The notes: generated by a model not told the origin, from the letters alone. Counted from the stretch's first letter, positions 1-8,806 are shown. The stretch is 64,000 bases of DNA from Streptomyces sp. NBC_01463 (GCA_036227345.1 CP109468.1:3038001-3102000), one strand, 5' to 3'. Made by a program: numbers and translations.

Positions 1-412
1 AGACCGGGATGCCCAGCTCGGTGAGCGCGGCGACCTTGGCGCTCTCCTGGGACTGGCTGAACTCCTCGGCGTTCTCCTGCGTCGACTGTTCCTCGGTCTT
101 GCCGTCCGGGTAGAGCGTGTCGTGCGGTACGACGACGCTGTCGTGGCCCAGCCATCCGTAGACGGCCTCGACGAGGTTCATGTTGTAGTCGGCGCCGGTG
201 ACCCTGACCGTCGTCATGTTGAGATTGCCGGAGGTCTTGTACGTCTTGTGTCCGGTGATCTGCAGGACGGGCTCGCCGCCGACCTTGCCGAGCGTGTTCA
301 CGGTCGGCCCGGGGGACATCTCCGAGTACGGCACTTTGATCAGCACGCCTGCGCAGAGCAGCGCGATCAGGATCAGGGTGGAGGCGAGCATCGTCGCGGT
401 GCGGCGTGGCAT
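1..412 (-). CDS. YlbL-family PDZ/Lon-like serine protease, N-terminal part
   Basis: Only the first 137 codons are present; the gene runs off the left edge. The start at 412 gives MPRRTATMLASTLILIALLC, a basic N-terminus followed by one hydrophobic membrane anchor, and then the SPGPTVNTLG segment and an ITGHKTYKTSGNLNMTTV-like stretch. These are typical of the extracytoplasmic first domain of actinobacterial YlbL proteins, which continue with a PDZ domain and a Lon-type Ser-Lys protease domain (family knowledge; that part is outside the window). It is likely anchored in the membrane with the protease domain outside. In M. tuberculosis the homologue (Rv3194c) sits beside the zincin_2 gene, as here. 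The substrate is unknown. Confidence 0.85.
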   Translation of the reverse strand, partial: MPRRTATMLASTLILIALLCAGVLIKVPYSEMSPGPTVNTLGKVGGEPVLQITGHKTYKTSGNLNMTTVRVTGADYNMNLVEAVYGWLGHDSVVVPHDTLYPDGKTEEQSTQENAEEFSQSQESAKVAALTELGIPV

Positions 413-557
413 GGAACGACAGTACGGGAAGGGTCCGTCAGTGCACCGCCGGGGCCGGTCCGTACGGGGGCCGGGACCGGGGCCGACGAGGGCGCCGGGC
501 GGCCTGGCCGGACGGTGTCGCGCAACGGATTGGCGACTGCGTACGTCCGGTGTGGCG

Positions 558-746
558 TCAGACGTTCGATATCTGCTCGACGGGTTCCGAAGCGGAGTGC
601 GACTTCTCCATCGCCTCGCGGAACCGCGCATAGCCGGCGAGCTCGGTGACATCGCCGGTCGTGCGATTACGGGCAGCCCAGCTCCCCCATATCGCCGCAC
701 CGAACGCAGCGAAAAGCGGAATCAACAACCAGGCGAGTGCTGCCAT
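558..746 (-). CDS. Small conserved membrane protein (62 aa)
   Basis: A short protein with one N-terminal hydrophobic helix (ALAWLLIPLFAAFGAAIWGSWAA, residues about 4-24) followed by a charged cytoplasmic-type tail that contains a GYARFREAMEKS segment. The ATG at 746 is preferred over the GTG at 749 because a GGGAGG Shine-Dalgarno lies five bases before it. It sits between the ylbL-like gene and moaE on the same strand. I do not recognise a function. The family appears to be a small streptomycete membrane protein that often travels with this locus (inference). High GC at third codon positions and the good ribosome site support it being real. Confidence 0.7.
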   Translation of the reverse strand: MAALAWLLIPLFAAFGAAIWGSWAARNRTTGDVTELAGYARFREAMEKSHSASEPVEQISNV

Positions 747-874
747 CACGACCTCCCTACCCCATGAGCGACCGCAACTGACCGATCAGCAGATTAACCA
801 TCTGCGGAACCAACGCTCGTGGCAGGGGTGCGGTTACGCAAATCGGGGTGGCCGCACCCGGGTGCGCCGTGCGC

Positions 875-1336
875 TCAGCAGGCGCCGACCCACTCCTCCG
901 TACCGTCGGAGAATCGCTGGTGCTTCCAGATCGGAACCTCGTGCTTGAGGTCGTCGATGAGCTTGCGGCAGGCCTCGAAGGCCTCGCCGCGGTGCGGGCA
1001 GGAGACGGCGACGACGACCGCGAGATCGCCGACCTCCAGTTCACCCACCCGGTGGACGGCGGCCAGCGCGCGGACCGGGAATCCGGCGACGACCTTCTCC
1101 GCCACCCGGCGCATCTCGTCCTGCGCGGAGGGGTGGCACGAGTAGCCCAGTGCGCCGACGTCCTGTCCGCTGTCATGATTGCGCACGGTGCCCACGAAGA
1201 GCGCGGTGCCGCCCGCCGCGTCGTCGCCGACGGCGCGGAAGACCTCGTCCACCGACAGCGGTGTGTCGCGGATCTCCAGCAGCCGGATGGGGTCCTGTGC
1301 CGCCTGCTCGCCGGGGTGGTCATGCGTGGGTGCCAT
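875..1336 (-). CDS. moaE: Molybdopterin synthase catalytic subunit MoaE
   Basis: MoaE is the large subunit of molybdopterin synthase; it transfers sulfur from MoaD thiocarboxylate to precursor Z (cyclic pyranopterin monophosphate) in the cytoplasm. The sequence shows the family core: ALFVGTVRNH near the start, AVHRVGELEVGD in the middle, and the C-terminal LIDDLKHEVPIWKHQ with the active-site lysines. The length of 153 residues fits the family. The start is uncertain: in-frame ATGs lie at 1366, 1345 and 1336. I chose 1336 because the conserved part begins soon after; a GGAG element lies 12 bases before 1345. No moaD is seen next to it. moeZ, whose family can activate MoaD-like sulfur carriers, lies about 50 kb away in the same window. 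Confidence 0.9.
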   Translation of the reverse strand: MAPTHDHPGEQAAQDPIRLLEIRDTPLSVDEVFRAVGDDAAGGTALFVGTVRNHDSGQDVGALGYSCHPSAQDEMRRVAEKVVAGFPVRALAAVHRVGELEVGDLAVVVAVSCPHRGEAFEACRKLIDDLKHEVPIWKHQRFSDGTEEWVGAC

Positions 1337-1484
1337 GGCCACCATCGTGCCGTACCGCTCCGGCATCGCGGAATACGGCTTTCACCCGGCGGGCCGCGGG
1401 CCGCCTTGGAGCCTCCTACAGCCCTCACCCGCGCCTCGCAGCGGCCGGGCGGGCCCCCTGGCGCCCCCGATGCCGTCGTCCGGG

Positions 1485-2663
1485 CTAGAAGCGGCGGCGG
1501 GCCTTGCGGGCCCGTCGCACCAGGGCCGCGGTGCCGAGCAGGGCCACGGTCGCGCCGGCGGCTCCGGCAGCGGTGGCGTCCTTGCGGCCGAGTCGGCGGC
1601 CGGCCACGGTGTGGCGTCCCTCGACCTCCTCCAGGAGCGCGCCGAGCACCTCCTCGTTGGTCCAGGTGGGCCGCCAGCCCACATCGTGCAGCCGGCTCAC
1701 GCTGACCACCCACGGATGCATCGTGTACGCCAGGTCACCCGCCGGGGAGGGGGTCAGACCGATCCGGTGCAGCCGGGCGGCGGCGCCGAGCGCGACGGCC
1801 GAGGGCAGCTCCATCCGGCGGACACCGCTGAGCTCCTCCACCTCCTCCTGTTCGAGCCAGCCGTCGCAGCCGACCGCGAACTCCCCGTCGATCTTCTCCA
1901 GCGCGGCGTACTCCAGCGCCGTGACCAGGTCGTCGACGTGGCAGAACTGCCAGGTGGGACGCGATCCGGCGACGACCAGGAGGCGCGGTGACTCGAAGTA
2001 GCGGGTCAGCGCCGTGTCCGTACCGCCGACGAGCACGGTGGGGCGGACCACGGTGACGTGGAGTCCGGGGTGCGCGCGGGGTGCGCGGCGGCCGAGCCGC
2101 TCGATCTCCAGCAGGTCGCCGACGCCGGTCGCCTCGGCCGTGGCGCGCAGCTCGGCGTCCTCGGCGAGCGGGACGTCGTTGTCGGGCAGGGCGCCGTAGA
2201 CCATGGCCGAGGTGCACAGCACGACACGGTGGACACCGGCGGCCGCGGCGGCGGTCAGCACGGTCTGGGTGCCGCGCACGTTGTAGGCGGTGCGGGCGGC
2301 GGGATCGGTCTCCAGGTCGAGATCGAGCGCCAGGTGGACCACGACATCGGCGCCGCGCAGCTTCTCCGCGATGGCGGGGTCGCGCACGTCGAGGATGTGC
2401 CAGGTCGCCTCGGAGACCTCTCCGCGGCGCTCGTCGATGGCGATGACCTGCTTGATCTCCTCGGAGGCCGCCAGGCGTGCGGTGAGCAGCTCACCGACGC
2501 CCGTCGCGGCTCCGGTGACGGCCACGACGGGGCCGCGGCTTCTGGAGCGGCTGCGGACGGGCTTGTTCTCGGGCGTGTGCTCGGTCGTGTTCGCGGTCGT
2601 CTCTTCGGGCAGTGGGCCGGTCAGGTTTCGCGCTGCGCGAACCTGAGGATCTGGGGAACTCAC
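1485..2663 (-). CDS. NAD(P)-dependent epimerase/SDR family protein
   Basis: An extended short-chain dehydrogenase of about 392 residues. The Rossmann motif is VAVTGAATGVGELL; later come DVVVHLAL, LCTSAMVYGALPDN and a FCHVDDLVTALEYA segment typical of atypical NAD-dependent epimerases. A Ser/Arg-rich, probably disordered stretch precedes the fold. The C-terminus ends in an alanine/glycine-rich hydrophobic stretch (AAGAAGATVALLGTAALVRRARK) that could be a membrane anchor. The GTG at 2663 is chosen because GGAGA lies seven bases upstream; the open frame extends to 2759 without a ribosome site. Substrate unknown. It is divergent from the zincin_2 gene, and the 190-bp gap holds two GTACGTAC palindromes. 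Confidence 0.82.
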   Translation of the reverse strand: MSSPDPQVRAARNLTGPLPEETTANTTEHTPENKPVRSRSRSRGPVVAVTGAATGVGELLTARLAASEEIKQVIAIDERRGEVSEATWHILDVRDPAIAEKLRGADVVVHLALDLDLETDPAARTAYNVRGTQTVLTAAAAAGVHRVVLCTSAMVYGALPDNDVPLAEDAELRATAEATGVGDLLEIERLGRRAPRAHPGLHVTVVRPTVLVGGTDTALTRYFESPRLLVVAGSRPTWQFCHVDDLVTALEYAALEKIDGEFAVGCDGWLEQEEVEELSGVRRMELPSAVALGAAARLHRIGLTPSPAGDLAYTMHPWVVSVSRLHDVGWRPTWTNEEVLGALLEEVEGRHTVAGRRLGRKDATAAGAAGATVALLGTAALVRRARKARRRF

Positions 2664-2853
2664 CGGGCGTCTCCAGCGGTTGTCTTCAGTACGTACCCGA
2701 ATGACGCGTACGTACCAGGTGGCGTCCATCCTGCCGCAGGCCGGGAGCAGGCGGAGCACTGAGGCCCCGAGCGGACTTGGTGTCTACGCTGGATGGTGAT
2801 GTCGGGCAGTCGCCGTCGGTTCGATCCGGCGGCCCTACGAGCCGAGGAAACCC

Positions 2854-4323
2854 GTGAGTGACACCCCATTCGGATTCGGCCTTCCGCCGGAGGAGCCGGA
2901 CGACGGCGACAAGGGCAAGAAGAACGACCCCACCGGAGGTGGGCAGGGTTCGGGCGGTCCGGCGAACCCGTTCGGCTTCGGCCCGGGCGCGGGCGGTGAC
3001 AATCCCTTCGCCGCCATGTTCGGCTCCATGAACCCGAACGACCTGGGCGCGGCCTTCCAGCAGCTCGGCCAGATGCTGAGCTACGAGGGCGGTCCCGTGA
3101 ACTGGGACATGGCCAAGCAGATCGCCCGCCAGACGGTCTCGCAGGGCAACCAGGACGGCACCAAGGACGCGAGCGTCGGCCCGTCCGAGCGGGCCGCGGT
3201 CGACGAGGCGCTGCGCCTCGCGGACCTCTGGCTGGACGGTGCCACGTCGCTGCCCTCCGGTTCGGTCTCCACCGTGGCGTGGAGCCGTGCGGAGTGGGTC
3301 GAGGCGTCCCTCCCCGCCTGGCAGAAGCTCGTCGACCCGGTGGCCGAGCGTGTCGGCCTCGCCATGGGTGATGTGCTGCCCGAGGAGATGCAGGCGATGG
3401 CGGGGCCGCTGATCGGCATGATGCGGTCGATGGGCGGCGCCATGTTCGGCCAGCAGATCGGGCAGGCCGTCGGCGTGCTCGCGGGCGAGGTGGTCGGCTC
3501 GACCGACATCGGGCTGCCGCTCGGTCCGGCCGGCAAGGCCGCGCTGCTTCCGCTGAACGTGGAGCGGTTCGGCAAGGACCTGAGCGTGCCGCAGGACGAG
3601 GTGCGGCTGTACCTGGCCCTGCGCGAGACCGCTCACCAGCGGCTCTTCGCCCATGTGCCGTGGCTGCGCTCGCACCTGTTCGGTGCGGTCGAGGGCTATG
3701 CGCGCGGGATCAAGGTCGACACCAGCAAGCTGGAGGACGTGGTCGGCCAGTTCGACCCGTCGCAGCCCGAGCAGTTGCAGGACGCCCTTCAGCAGGGCAT
3801 GTTCCAGCCGGAGGACACCCCGGAGCAGAAGGCCGCCCTTGCCCGTCTGGAGACGGCCCTCGCGCTGGTCGAGGGCTGGGTGGACGCCGTGGTGCACGAG
3901 GCCGCGAAGTCCCGGCTGACCTCCGCCGACGCACTGCGCGAGACGATGCGCAGGCGGCGCGCCTCCGGTGGTCCCGCCGAGCAGACGTTCGCCACGCTGA
4001 TCGGCCTCCAGCTGCGGCCGCGGCGGCTGCGTGACGCCTCGCGGCTGTGGGCCTCGCTCACGGACGCGCGGGGTCTGGACGGACGCGACGCGCTGTGGGA
4101 GCACCCCGACATGCTGCCCACCGCCCACGACCTGGACGATCCGGACGGATTCGTCCACCACGAGCAGCTGGACTTCTCCGAGCTCGACAAGATGCTCGGC
4201 GAGGCGGCGAACGGGCCGCAGAAGCCCGCTCCCGGTGCCGGCACGGACGCGGACACCGACACCACGGACAGGCCCGAGGACGGCCCCGGGGACGACGACG
4301 GCAAGGACGACACCGAGAAGTGA
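2854..4323 (+). CDS. Zincin_2 (DUF2342) family putative zinc-dependent metalloprotease
   Basis: A 489-residue protein with a low-complexity, Gly/Pro-rich N-terminus (FGFGLPPEEPDDGDKGKKND) and an acidic tail after about residue 455. The central domain carries LALRETAHQRLFAHVPWL, the RExxH-type signature of the zincin_2/DUF2342 family in place of the classical HExxH. Family proteins are described as zinc-dependent metalloproteases or F420-biosynthesis-associated proteins, but the biochemical role is not settled. The GTG start follows GAGGAAA at good spacing. Its stop overlaps the start of the NUDIX gene (GTGA), so the two are probably translationally coupled. The M. tuberculosis homologue (Rv3195, from memory) also neighbours YlbL. 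Confidence 0.85.
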   Translation: MSDTPFGFGLPPEEPDDGDKGKKNDPTGGGQGSGGPANPFGFGPGAGGDNPFAAMFGSMNPNDLGAAFQQLGQMLSYEGGPVNWDMAKQIARQTVSQGNQDGTKDASVGPSERAAVDEALRLADLWLDGATSLPSGSVSTVAWSRAEWVEASLPAWQKLVDPVAERVGLAMGDVLPEEMQAMAGPLIGMMRSMGGAMFGQQIGQAVGVLAGEVVGSTDIGLPLGPAGKAALLPLNVERFGKDLSVPQDEVRLYLALRETAHQRLFAHVPWLRSHLFGAVEGYARGIKVDTSKLEDVVGQFDPSQPEQLQDALQQGMFQPEDTPEQKAALARLETALALVEGWVDAVVHEAAKSRLTSADALRETMRRRRASGGPAEQTFATLIGLQLRPRRLRDASRLWASLTDARGLDGRDALWEHPDMLPTAHDLDDPDGFVHHEQLDFSELDKMLGEAANGPQKPAPGAGTDADTDTTDRPEDGPGDDDGKDDTEK

Positions 4324-4880
4324 GCCTGCACGACGACGCCGTCCTCGTACTGAAGGACTACCGGCACGGGGCGGACACGCCCGACGAAGCCCAGGAGGAG
4401 CTGCGGCGCTCCTATCTGGACCATCTGGCGCTGCATCCCGACGGCATGTGGAAGGCCTGCGGGGCCGGGCACCTGACGGCGAGCGCCCTGGTCATCGACC
4501 CGGAGCGCGGCAAGGTGCTGCTCACCCTGCACCGCAAGCTGCGGATGTGGCTGCAGATGGGCGGCCACTGCGAGCCGGGGGACGCCACCCTGGCCGCCGC
4601 GGCGCTGCGGGAGGCGACGGAGGAGTCCGGCATCGCGGATCTGACCCTGCTTGCGGGCGGCCCGGTGGTCCTGGACCGCCATCCGATCCCCGCACCGTGC
4701 CACTGGCACCTGGACGTGCAGTACGCGGCACTGGCGCCCTCGGGCTCCACGGAGGAGATCAGCGACGAGTCGCTCGATCTGCGCTGGTTCGCGTACGACG
4801 AGGTCGCCGGGGTCGCCGACTCCTCGGTGGTCCGTCTGATGGAACGTACGCGTGAGGCACTGGACGGCGGCCGGCGGTAG
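4320..4880 (+). CDS. NUDIX hydrolase
   Basis: A 186-residue NUDIX-fold pyrophosphohydrolase. The Nudix box is recognisable as GGHCEPGD...LREATEESGI, matching GX5EX7REUXEEXGU except that the first Glu position is Ala/Asp, as is common in this subfamily. A C-terminal segment with the TEEISDESLDLRWFAYDEV motif supports an ADP-ribose or nucleotide-diphosphate derivative as substrate, but the exact one cannot be read from the sequence. The GTG start at 4320 overlaps the upstream stop codon by four bases (GTGA), indicating coupling to the zincin_2 gene. A strong hairpin terminator follows 18 bases after the stop. Confidence 0.88.
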   Translation: MSLHDDAVLVLKDYRHGADTPDEAQEELRRSYLDHLALHPDGMWKACGAGHLTASALVIDPERGKVLLTLHRKLRMWLQMGGHCEPGDATLAAAALREATEESGIADLTLLAGGPVVLDRHPIPAPCHWHLDVQYAALAPSGSTEEISDESLDLRWFAYDEVAGVADSSVVRLMERTREALDGGRR

Positions 4881-4897
4881 CGACGGCATGGATGAAT

Positions 4898-4935
4898 GAG
4901 TAAGGGGCGACCTCCCGGGAGGCCGCCCCTTACTC
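4898..4935. terminator. Bidirectional hairpin terminator
   Basis: Inverted repeat GAGTAAGGGGCG / CGCCCCTTACTC with an inner CCTCC-GGGAGG stem. It sits between the convergent NUDIX (+) and AIM24 (-) genes and probably ends both transcripts. Confidence 0.8.
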
Positions 4936-4980
4936 GTCCGTTCACCGCGCCGGCCCGTCAGGGGACCGGCGCACCATGGC

Positions 4981-5736
4981 TCAGTTCCAGGCGTTGTTCT
5001 GGTTCTGGGCGTGGGATCCCTGCTGGCCCATGCCGTACTGGGCCCGCAGGCCCTGGCCGATCTGGGCGCTCTGCGGCGGCAGTACCTCGCTCGGCTGGAC
5101 CAGGGCGAAGCCCTGCCCGAGGAAGCTGAGCTCCCAGCCCTCGCCCGTGTTGCCACGTCGGCGGAAGACCCCGGAGGAGTGCGTCTGGGCCTGCATCTGC
5201 ACGCGCAGGGAGCTGGACCAGGCGACGATCGCGTCGGCGTCGGCGTTGACGTACTTGTCCGGCGTGACCTGCATCATCAGCGGCTGGCCGGAGGTCATCA
5301 GCGCGACCTTCCCGGTCCCGGAGATGTTGAGCTGGTACTTCCCGGTGCCCGAGATGCCGTACTGGCTGTCCACCGCGATGACCTCGGTGTGGAGCGAGGA
5401 GTCGAGCGCCAGGACGTAGGCGCTGTCCACCGTCAGACCGTCCCGGTCGACATCCACCACGTGGACGTACTGCGCGAGGTTGGCGAGGTAGACGGTGCCC
5501 TGCCCGGAGCAGCGCATCAGGTCCAGGCCCTCACCGGTGGCCGCGCGGGCGCGGCGCTGTCCGTGCGACTGGTACTCGCCGTCGAACTCCATCAGCCCCT
5601 GGTACGCGACCATGGCCCCCTTGCGGGCGAGGACGTCGTCGTGGCCGGTCAGCGAGACCCGCAGGAGCTGCGGGTTCTGGACCGTGTACCGCTCCTGGGA
5701 CTGCTGTTCCGTGTAGCTGAAAAGCGGACTCTGCAT
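4981..5736 (-). CDS. AIM24 family protein (third of three tandem copies)
   Basis: A 251-residue AIM24 (formerly DUF124) protein with the beta-rich pattern of the family: VSLTGHDDVLARKGAMVAYQ near the start, then a glycine-punctuated core (GTVYLANLAQYVHVVDVD, GISGTGKYQLNISGTGKVAL) and FLGQGFALVQPSEVLP near the end. The C-terminal 20 residues are Gln/Asn/Gly-rich. The biochemical function of bacterial AIM24 proteins is unknown; the yeast namesake is mitochondrial. The ATG follows GGGAGGACACACC. It lies 19 bp downstream of another AIM24 gene, so 8076-4981 is read as one three-gene operon that ends at the hairpin at 4898-4935. Confidence 0.88.
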   Translation of the reverse strand: MQSPLFSYTEQQSQERYTVQNPQLLRVSLTGHDDVLARKGAMVAYQGLMEFDGEYQSHGQRRARAATGEGLDLMRCSGQGTVYLANLAQYVHVVDVDRDGLTVDSAYVLALDSSLHTEVIAVDSQYGISGTGKYQLNISGTGKVALMTSGQPLMMQVTPDKYVNADADAIVAWSSSLRVQMQAQTHSSGVFRRRGNTGEGWELSFLGQGFALVQPSEVLPPQSAQIGQGLRAQYGMGQQGSHAQNQNNAWN

Positions 5737-5755
5737 GGTGTGTCCTCCCTCCCCG

Positions 5756-6436
5756 TCAGGCCCGGACGCGCAGGCGGTCGGTGCTGTCCTCGCTCGGCTG
5801 GACGACGACGATCCCCTGGCCAGAGAAGGCCATCTGGAACGCCTCGCCGCTGCCCCGCCCGATGAGCGAGGAGGCCTTAAAGCTGCGCTTGCCCTTCACC
5901 TTCAGGTTCGGGGACCAGGCCACGAGGGCGTCCGGGTCGACGTACGTCTCGTCCTCGCCGCGTCCGCAGTCGACGACGATCGGCGTGCCGCGCGAGGTGA
6001 TCGCGACCCAGCCGGTGCCGGAGATGCACACGTTCCACAGGCCCTGGCCGGCGAACTTGGCCAGCCCCTTGACCCTTTCGACGCCCCACGTGAGGTGGCC
6101 GTCGAAGGCGAGGACATTGGTGCCGTTGACCGAGAGGGAGTCGTTGTTGAGATTGACGACGACCACGTCGGCGCCGTAGTCGGCGAGGTAGAGCAGGCCG
6201 TCACCGGCGCACTTCATCAGGGGCGCGCCCTCGCCGGTGATCCACTGGGAGGCGATCTGGCGGACGGCCGGCGGGTTGGGCTCGTACTGGATGAAGCCCT
6301 CGTACGCGACCATCGAGCCGGTGCGCGCGAACAGGTCCTGGCCGGTCGCCATGGCGACCTTCAGCATCGAATGGCCGTGGTTCTCCATCCGGGCCGTGAC
6401 GGGGGTCGGGGCGTAGCCCGCGAGTTGCTGATTCAT
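5756..6436 (-). CDS. AIM24 family protein (second tandem copy)
   Basis: A 226-residue AIM24-domain protein, paralogous to both neighbours. Recognisable blocks are KVAMATGQDLFARTGSMVAY, GEGAPLMKCAGDGLLYLADY, SGTGWVAITSRGTPIVV and MAFSGQGIVVVQPSED. The ATG at 6436 is chosen because a GGGAG element lies eight bases before it, and the open frame further upstream merely shadows the C-terminal codons of the preceding gene. Only 11 bp separate it from the stop of the TerD-AIM24 gene. No signal peptide or membrane segment is seen, so a cytoplasmic location is likely. The function is unknown. Confidence 0.88.
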   Translation of the reverse strand: MNQQLAGYAPTPVTARMENHGHSMLKVAMATGQDLFARTGSMVAYEGFIQYEPNPPAVRQIASQWITGEGAPLMKCAGDGLLYLADYGADVVVVNLNNDSLSVNGTNVLAFDGHLTWGVERVKGLAKFAGQGLWNVCISGTGWVAITSRGTPIVVDCGRGEDETYVDPDALVAWSPNLKVKGKRSFKASSLIGRGSGEAFQMAFSGQGIVVVQPSEDSTDRLRVRA

Positions 6437-6447
6437 GACGGGCTCCC

Positions 6448-8076
6448 TCAGACCTCGTAGGGCTGGACGACGATGAAGTTGCCGGGTGCGCCCCGGAACT
6501 GGAGGTTCACGGTCTCTCCGCTGTGGCCCGGGTAGGCGTTGCGGCGCAGCCGGACCTGGCTGGAGATGATCACCTGGGACGCGGCCGACCACGCCACGAC
6601 GGCGTTGCAGTCGGCGAAGGTGGTCGGGGTGACCGGCAGGACGACCGGGACGCCGTGGGTCTTGACGACGACCGTGCCGGTGCCCTGGAACTGCATGGTG
6701 AACAGGGCGCCGCCGGGAATGCCGTGGCCCTCGATCCTGCGGACCTCGTACTGCAGCGACTCGTCGAAGGCGAGGACGCTCTCGGCCGAGACGCAGATGC
6801 CGTCGCCCTGGAGTTCGATGGCGTGCAGATGGGAGGCGTCCTCGGCGAGGAAGACCTGTCCCCGGCCGGTACAGCGCATCAGCTGCATTTCCTGACCGGT
6901 GGCGTTGCCGACCATCCGGCCCGCGAAGCCGGCGCCCTTGTAGCCGAAGTCGACCTTGCCCTGGTACATCACCATGCTGCCCTGCCGGGCCAGCACTCCC
7001 GCGCCGCCCATGGTGAGGTCGACGCGCATGAGCTGCTGGTTCTGCGGTGTCCAGCGCTGTCCGGTGGCCGTCTCCTTGTACGGCTGGAGCGCGGCGACCA
7101 GTCCCGCACCGGTCTGCGGCACCCCTTGCGGCATGCCCTGGGGCGCGCCTGGCGGCTGCTGTCCGAACGGCGCCGGGGCCGGCTGTCCGTAAGGCGCGGG
7201 GGCCTGCTGCCCGAAGGGGGCGGGGGCCTGAGCCGGGACCTGTCCGAACTGCGGCTGCTGGGGCGGCTGCCCGAACTGCGGCTGCCCGGGCTGTCCGTAC
7301 GGCGCGGGCGCGGGCGGCGGCGGAACCGTGCCGCCCTGCGGGGCCAGCGGTGCCGCTATGGTCGGCGCGGCGTGCATCTGCTGCTGCGGCGTGGGTGCCG
7401 GTGCCTGCGCTGCCGGTGCGCCGAAGGACGGCGCGGGCTGCGGGGCCTGCGGTGCGGCCGGTGCGCCGAACGAGGGCGGTGCGGCGGCCTGCGCGGGCGG
7501 GGCGAACGACGGGGCAGCGGACTGCGGAGGGGCTGCGGCGGGGGCCTCCTCGGCGACCTCGCCGCCGAAGTTCTTCAGCAGCGCGTCGAGCCCGCCGTCG
7601 AAGCCCTGGCCGATGGCGGCGAACCGCCAGACGTCCTTGAGATAGAAGTCGCCGAGCATCACCGCACGTTCGGTGGTGAATTCCGAGCCCGTGAAGGCGT
7701 ACCTGACGACTTCCTCGCCGCCCGCGACGATCCGGATGTATCCGGGGCCGACCTGCGACATCTGTCCGGCACCGTCGAGCGTCGCGGTGAAGGACAGTTT
7801 GTGGATGTTCGCCGGAACCCGGTCCAGGGTGACGCGGAACGACTCCGTGTCGCCTGCCTGGGCACCGAGAAGCTGAATGGACTCCTCGGGCGATTTCGGC
7901 TGATTGAAGAAGATGAAGTAACGGTCGTCGGAGAGCTGCTCATTGGCATCGAGGCCGAAGCAGCTGATGTCAAAGGTCAGTCCCGGGCCGGCGACCTGCA
8001 CACCTACGTACAGGTCCGTCCCCGGCGTGAGATCGCTGATCTTGGCCTTGTGGCCGCGTTGGAATTCCCTGGCCAT
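6448..8076 (-). CDS. TerD-AIM24 fusion protein
   Basis: Two domains joined by a long linker, 542 residues. Residues 1 to about 185 form a TerD/TerZ-type tellurium-resistance domain (AREFQRGHKAKISDL, TFDISCFGLDANEQLSDDRY with the acidic calcium-binding residues, and VMLGDFYLKDVWRFAAIGQG). Residues about 190-370 are a Pro/Gln/Ala-rich disordered linker with repeated FGQ and YGQP units. The rest is an AIM24 domain (RVDLTMGGAGVLARQGSMVM; MQFQGTGTVVVKTHGVPVVL). The ATG at 8076 begins the conserved TerD sequence. TerD proteins are linked to calcium-dependent stress or signalling roles; what the fusion does is unknown. It is first in an operon with two further AIM24 genes. Confidence 0.9.
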   Translation of the reverse strand: MAREFQRGHKAKISDLTPGTDLYVGVQVAGPGLTFDISCFGLDANEQLSDDRYFIFFNQPKSPEESIQLLGAQAGDTESFRVTLDRVPANIHKLSFTATLDGAGQMSQVGPGYIRIVAGGEEVVRYAFTGSEFTTERAVMLGDFYLKDVWRFAAIGQGFDGGLDALLKNFGGEVAEEAPAAAPPQSAAPSFAPPAQAAAPPSFGAPAAPQAPQPAPSFGAPAAQAPAPTPQQQMHAAPTIAAPLAPQGGTVPPPPAPAPYGQPGQPQFGQPPQQPQFGQVPAQAPAPFGQQAPAPYGQPAPAPFGQQPPGAPQGMPQGVPQTGAGLVAALQPYKETATGQRWTPQNQQLMRVDLTMGGAGVLARQGSMVMYQGKVDFGYKGAGFAGRMVGNATGQEMQLMRCTGRGQVFLAEDASHLHAIELQGDGICVSAESVLAFDESLQYEVRRIEGHGIPGGALFTMQFQGTGTVVVKTHGVPVVLPVTPTTFADCNAVVAWSAASQVIISSQVRLRRNAYPGHSGETVNLQFRGAPGNFIVVQPYEV

Positions 8077-8182
8077 GCGTAACGACCGTCCCCCATCCGG
8101 AAGGTAAATGCGTCGCGTCAGGCTAACCGCAAACCGCGGCTTCCGGCCAAGCCGGTACAGACCCGGTACAGAATCGCGAACG

Positions 8183-8806
8183 TCACTCGCCGCGCGCGGC
8201 GGGCAGATGGGGCAGCCGGTCGGCCGCCACCACCCCTTCGAGATAGCCACGGGCCCGCTCGGTACGAGGGTAGGCGTCGAGGAGCCGCCAGAACCGCGGA
8301 CCGTGCCCCGGCACCAGGAGATGGGCCAGTTCGTGGACGAGCACGTAGTCGACGACGTACTCCGGCATGCCCTGCAGCCGGTGAGAGAGCCGGATGCTCC
8401 CCTCCGCCGGGGTGCACGATCCCCAGCGGGTGTTCTGGTTGGTCACCCACCGCACGGAGACGGGCCGGGCCCGGCCCTCGAAGTACTGGGCGGACAGCCG
8501 CTCCGCCCGCTCGGCGAGTTCGCTGTCGCCGAGGATCCGTTTGTTCTCCTGGGCGGCGAGCTTGTCGAGCATCACGCTCACCCAGCGCCGCTCCTCGGCC
8601 TCGGACATCCGGGCGGGAATCAGCACGATGGTGCGGTCGCCCTCCCGGTACGCGGAGACCGTTCTGCTGCGGCGGGCGCTCCTGCGGACCTCGACCGCGC
8701 TCGTCGCCGAGGCACGGGGCTGATGGTCTGCCGCACTGCGCCGGTGGGTTCCGGCACCGCGCGCGGAAGTCTCCCCGGCGAAGCCGGGTGACGGGTCGGC
8801 GGGCAC
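8183..8806 (-). CDS. YgjP/M48-like metallopeptidase
   Basis: A 207-residue protein of the YgjP/DUF45 (WLM-related) family. The zinc site is clear: VLVHELAHLLVPGHGPRFWRLL carries HELAH plus a third His and a downstream aromatic residue, as expected. The preceding KNQNTRWGSC-like block (TNQNTRWGSCTPAEGSIRLS) is the second family signature. The first 50 residues are Ser/Ala/Arg-rich and poorly conserved. The GTG at 8806 has no obvious ribosome site, so the true start may be internal. It is a predicted cytoplasmic zinc-dependent hydrolase with unknown substrate. It faces the divergent ThiF-like gene across a 187-bp gap. Confidence 0.85.
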   Translation of the reverse strand: MPADPSPGFAGETSARGAGTHRRSAADHQPRASATSAVEVRRSARRSRTVSAYREGDRTIVLIPARMSEAEERRWVSVMLDKLAAQENKRILGDSELAERAERLSAQYFEGRARPVSVRWVTNQNTRWGSCTPAEGSIRLSHRLQGMPEYVVDYVLVHELAHLLVPGHGPRFWRLLDAYPRTERARGYLEGVVAADRLPHLPAARGE

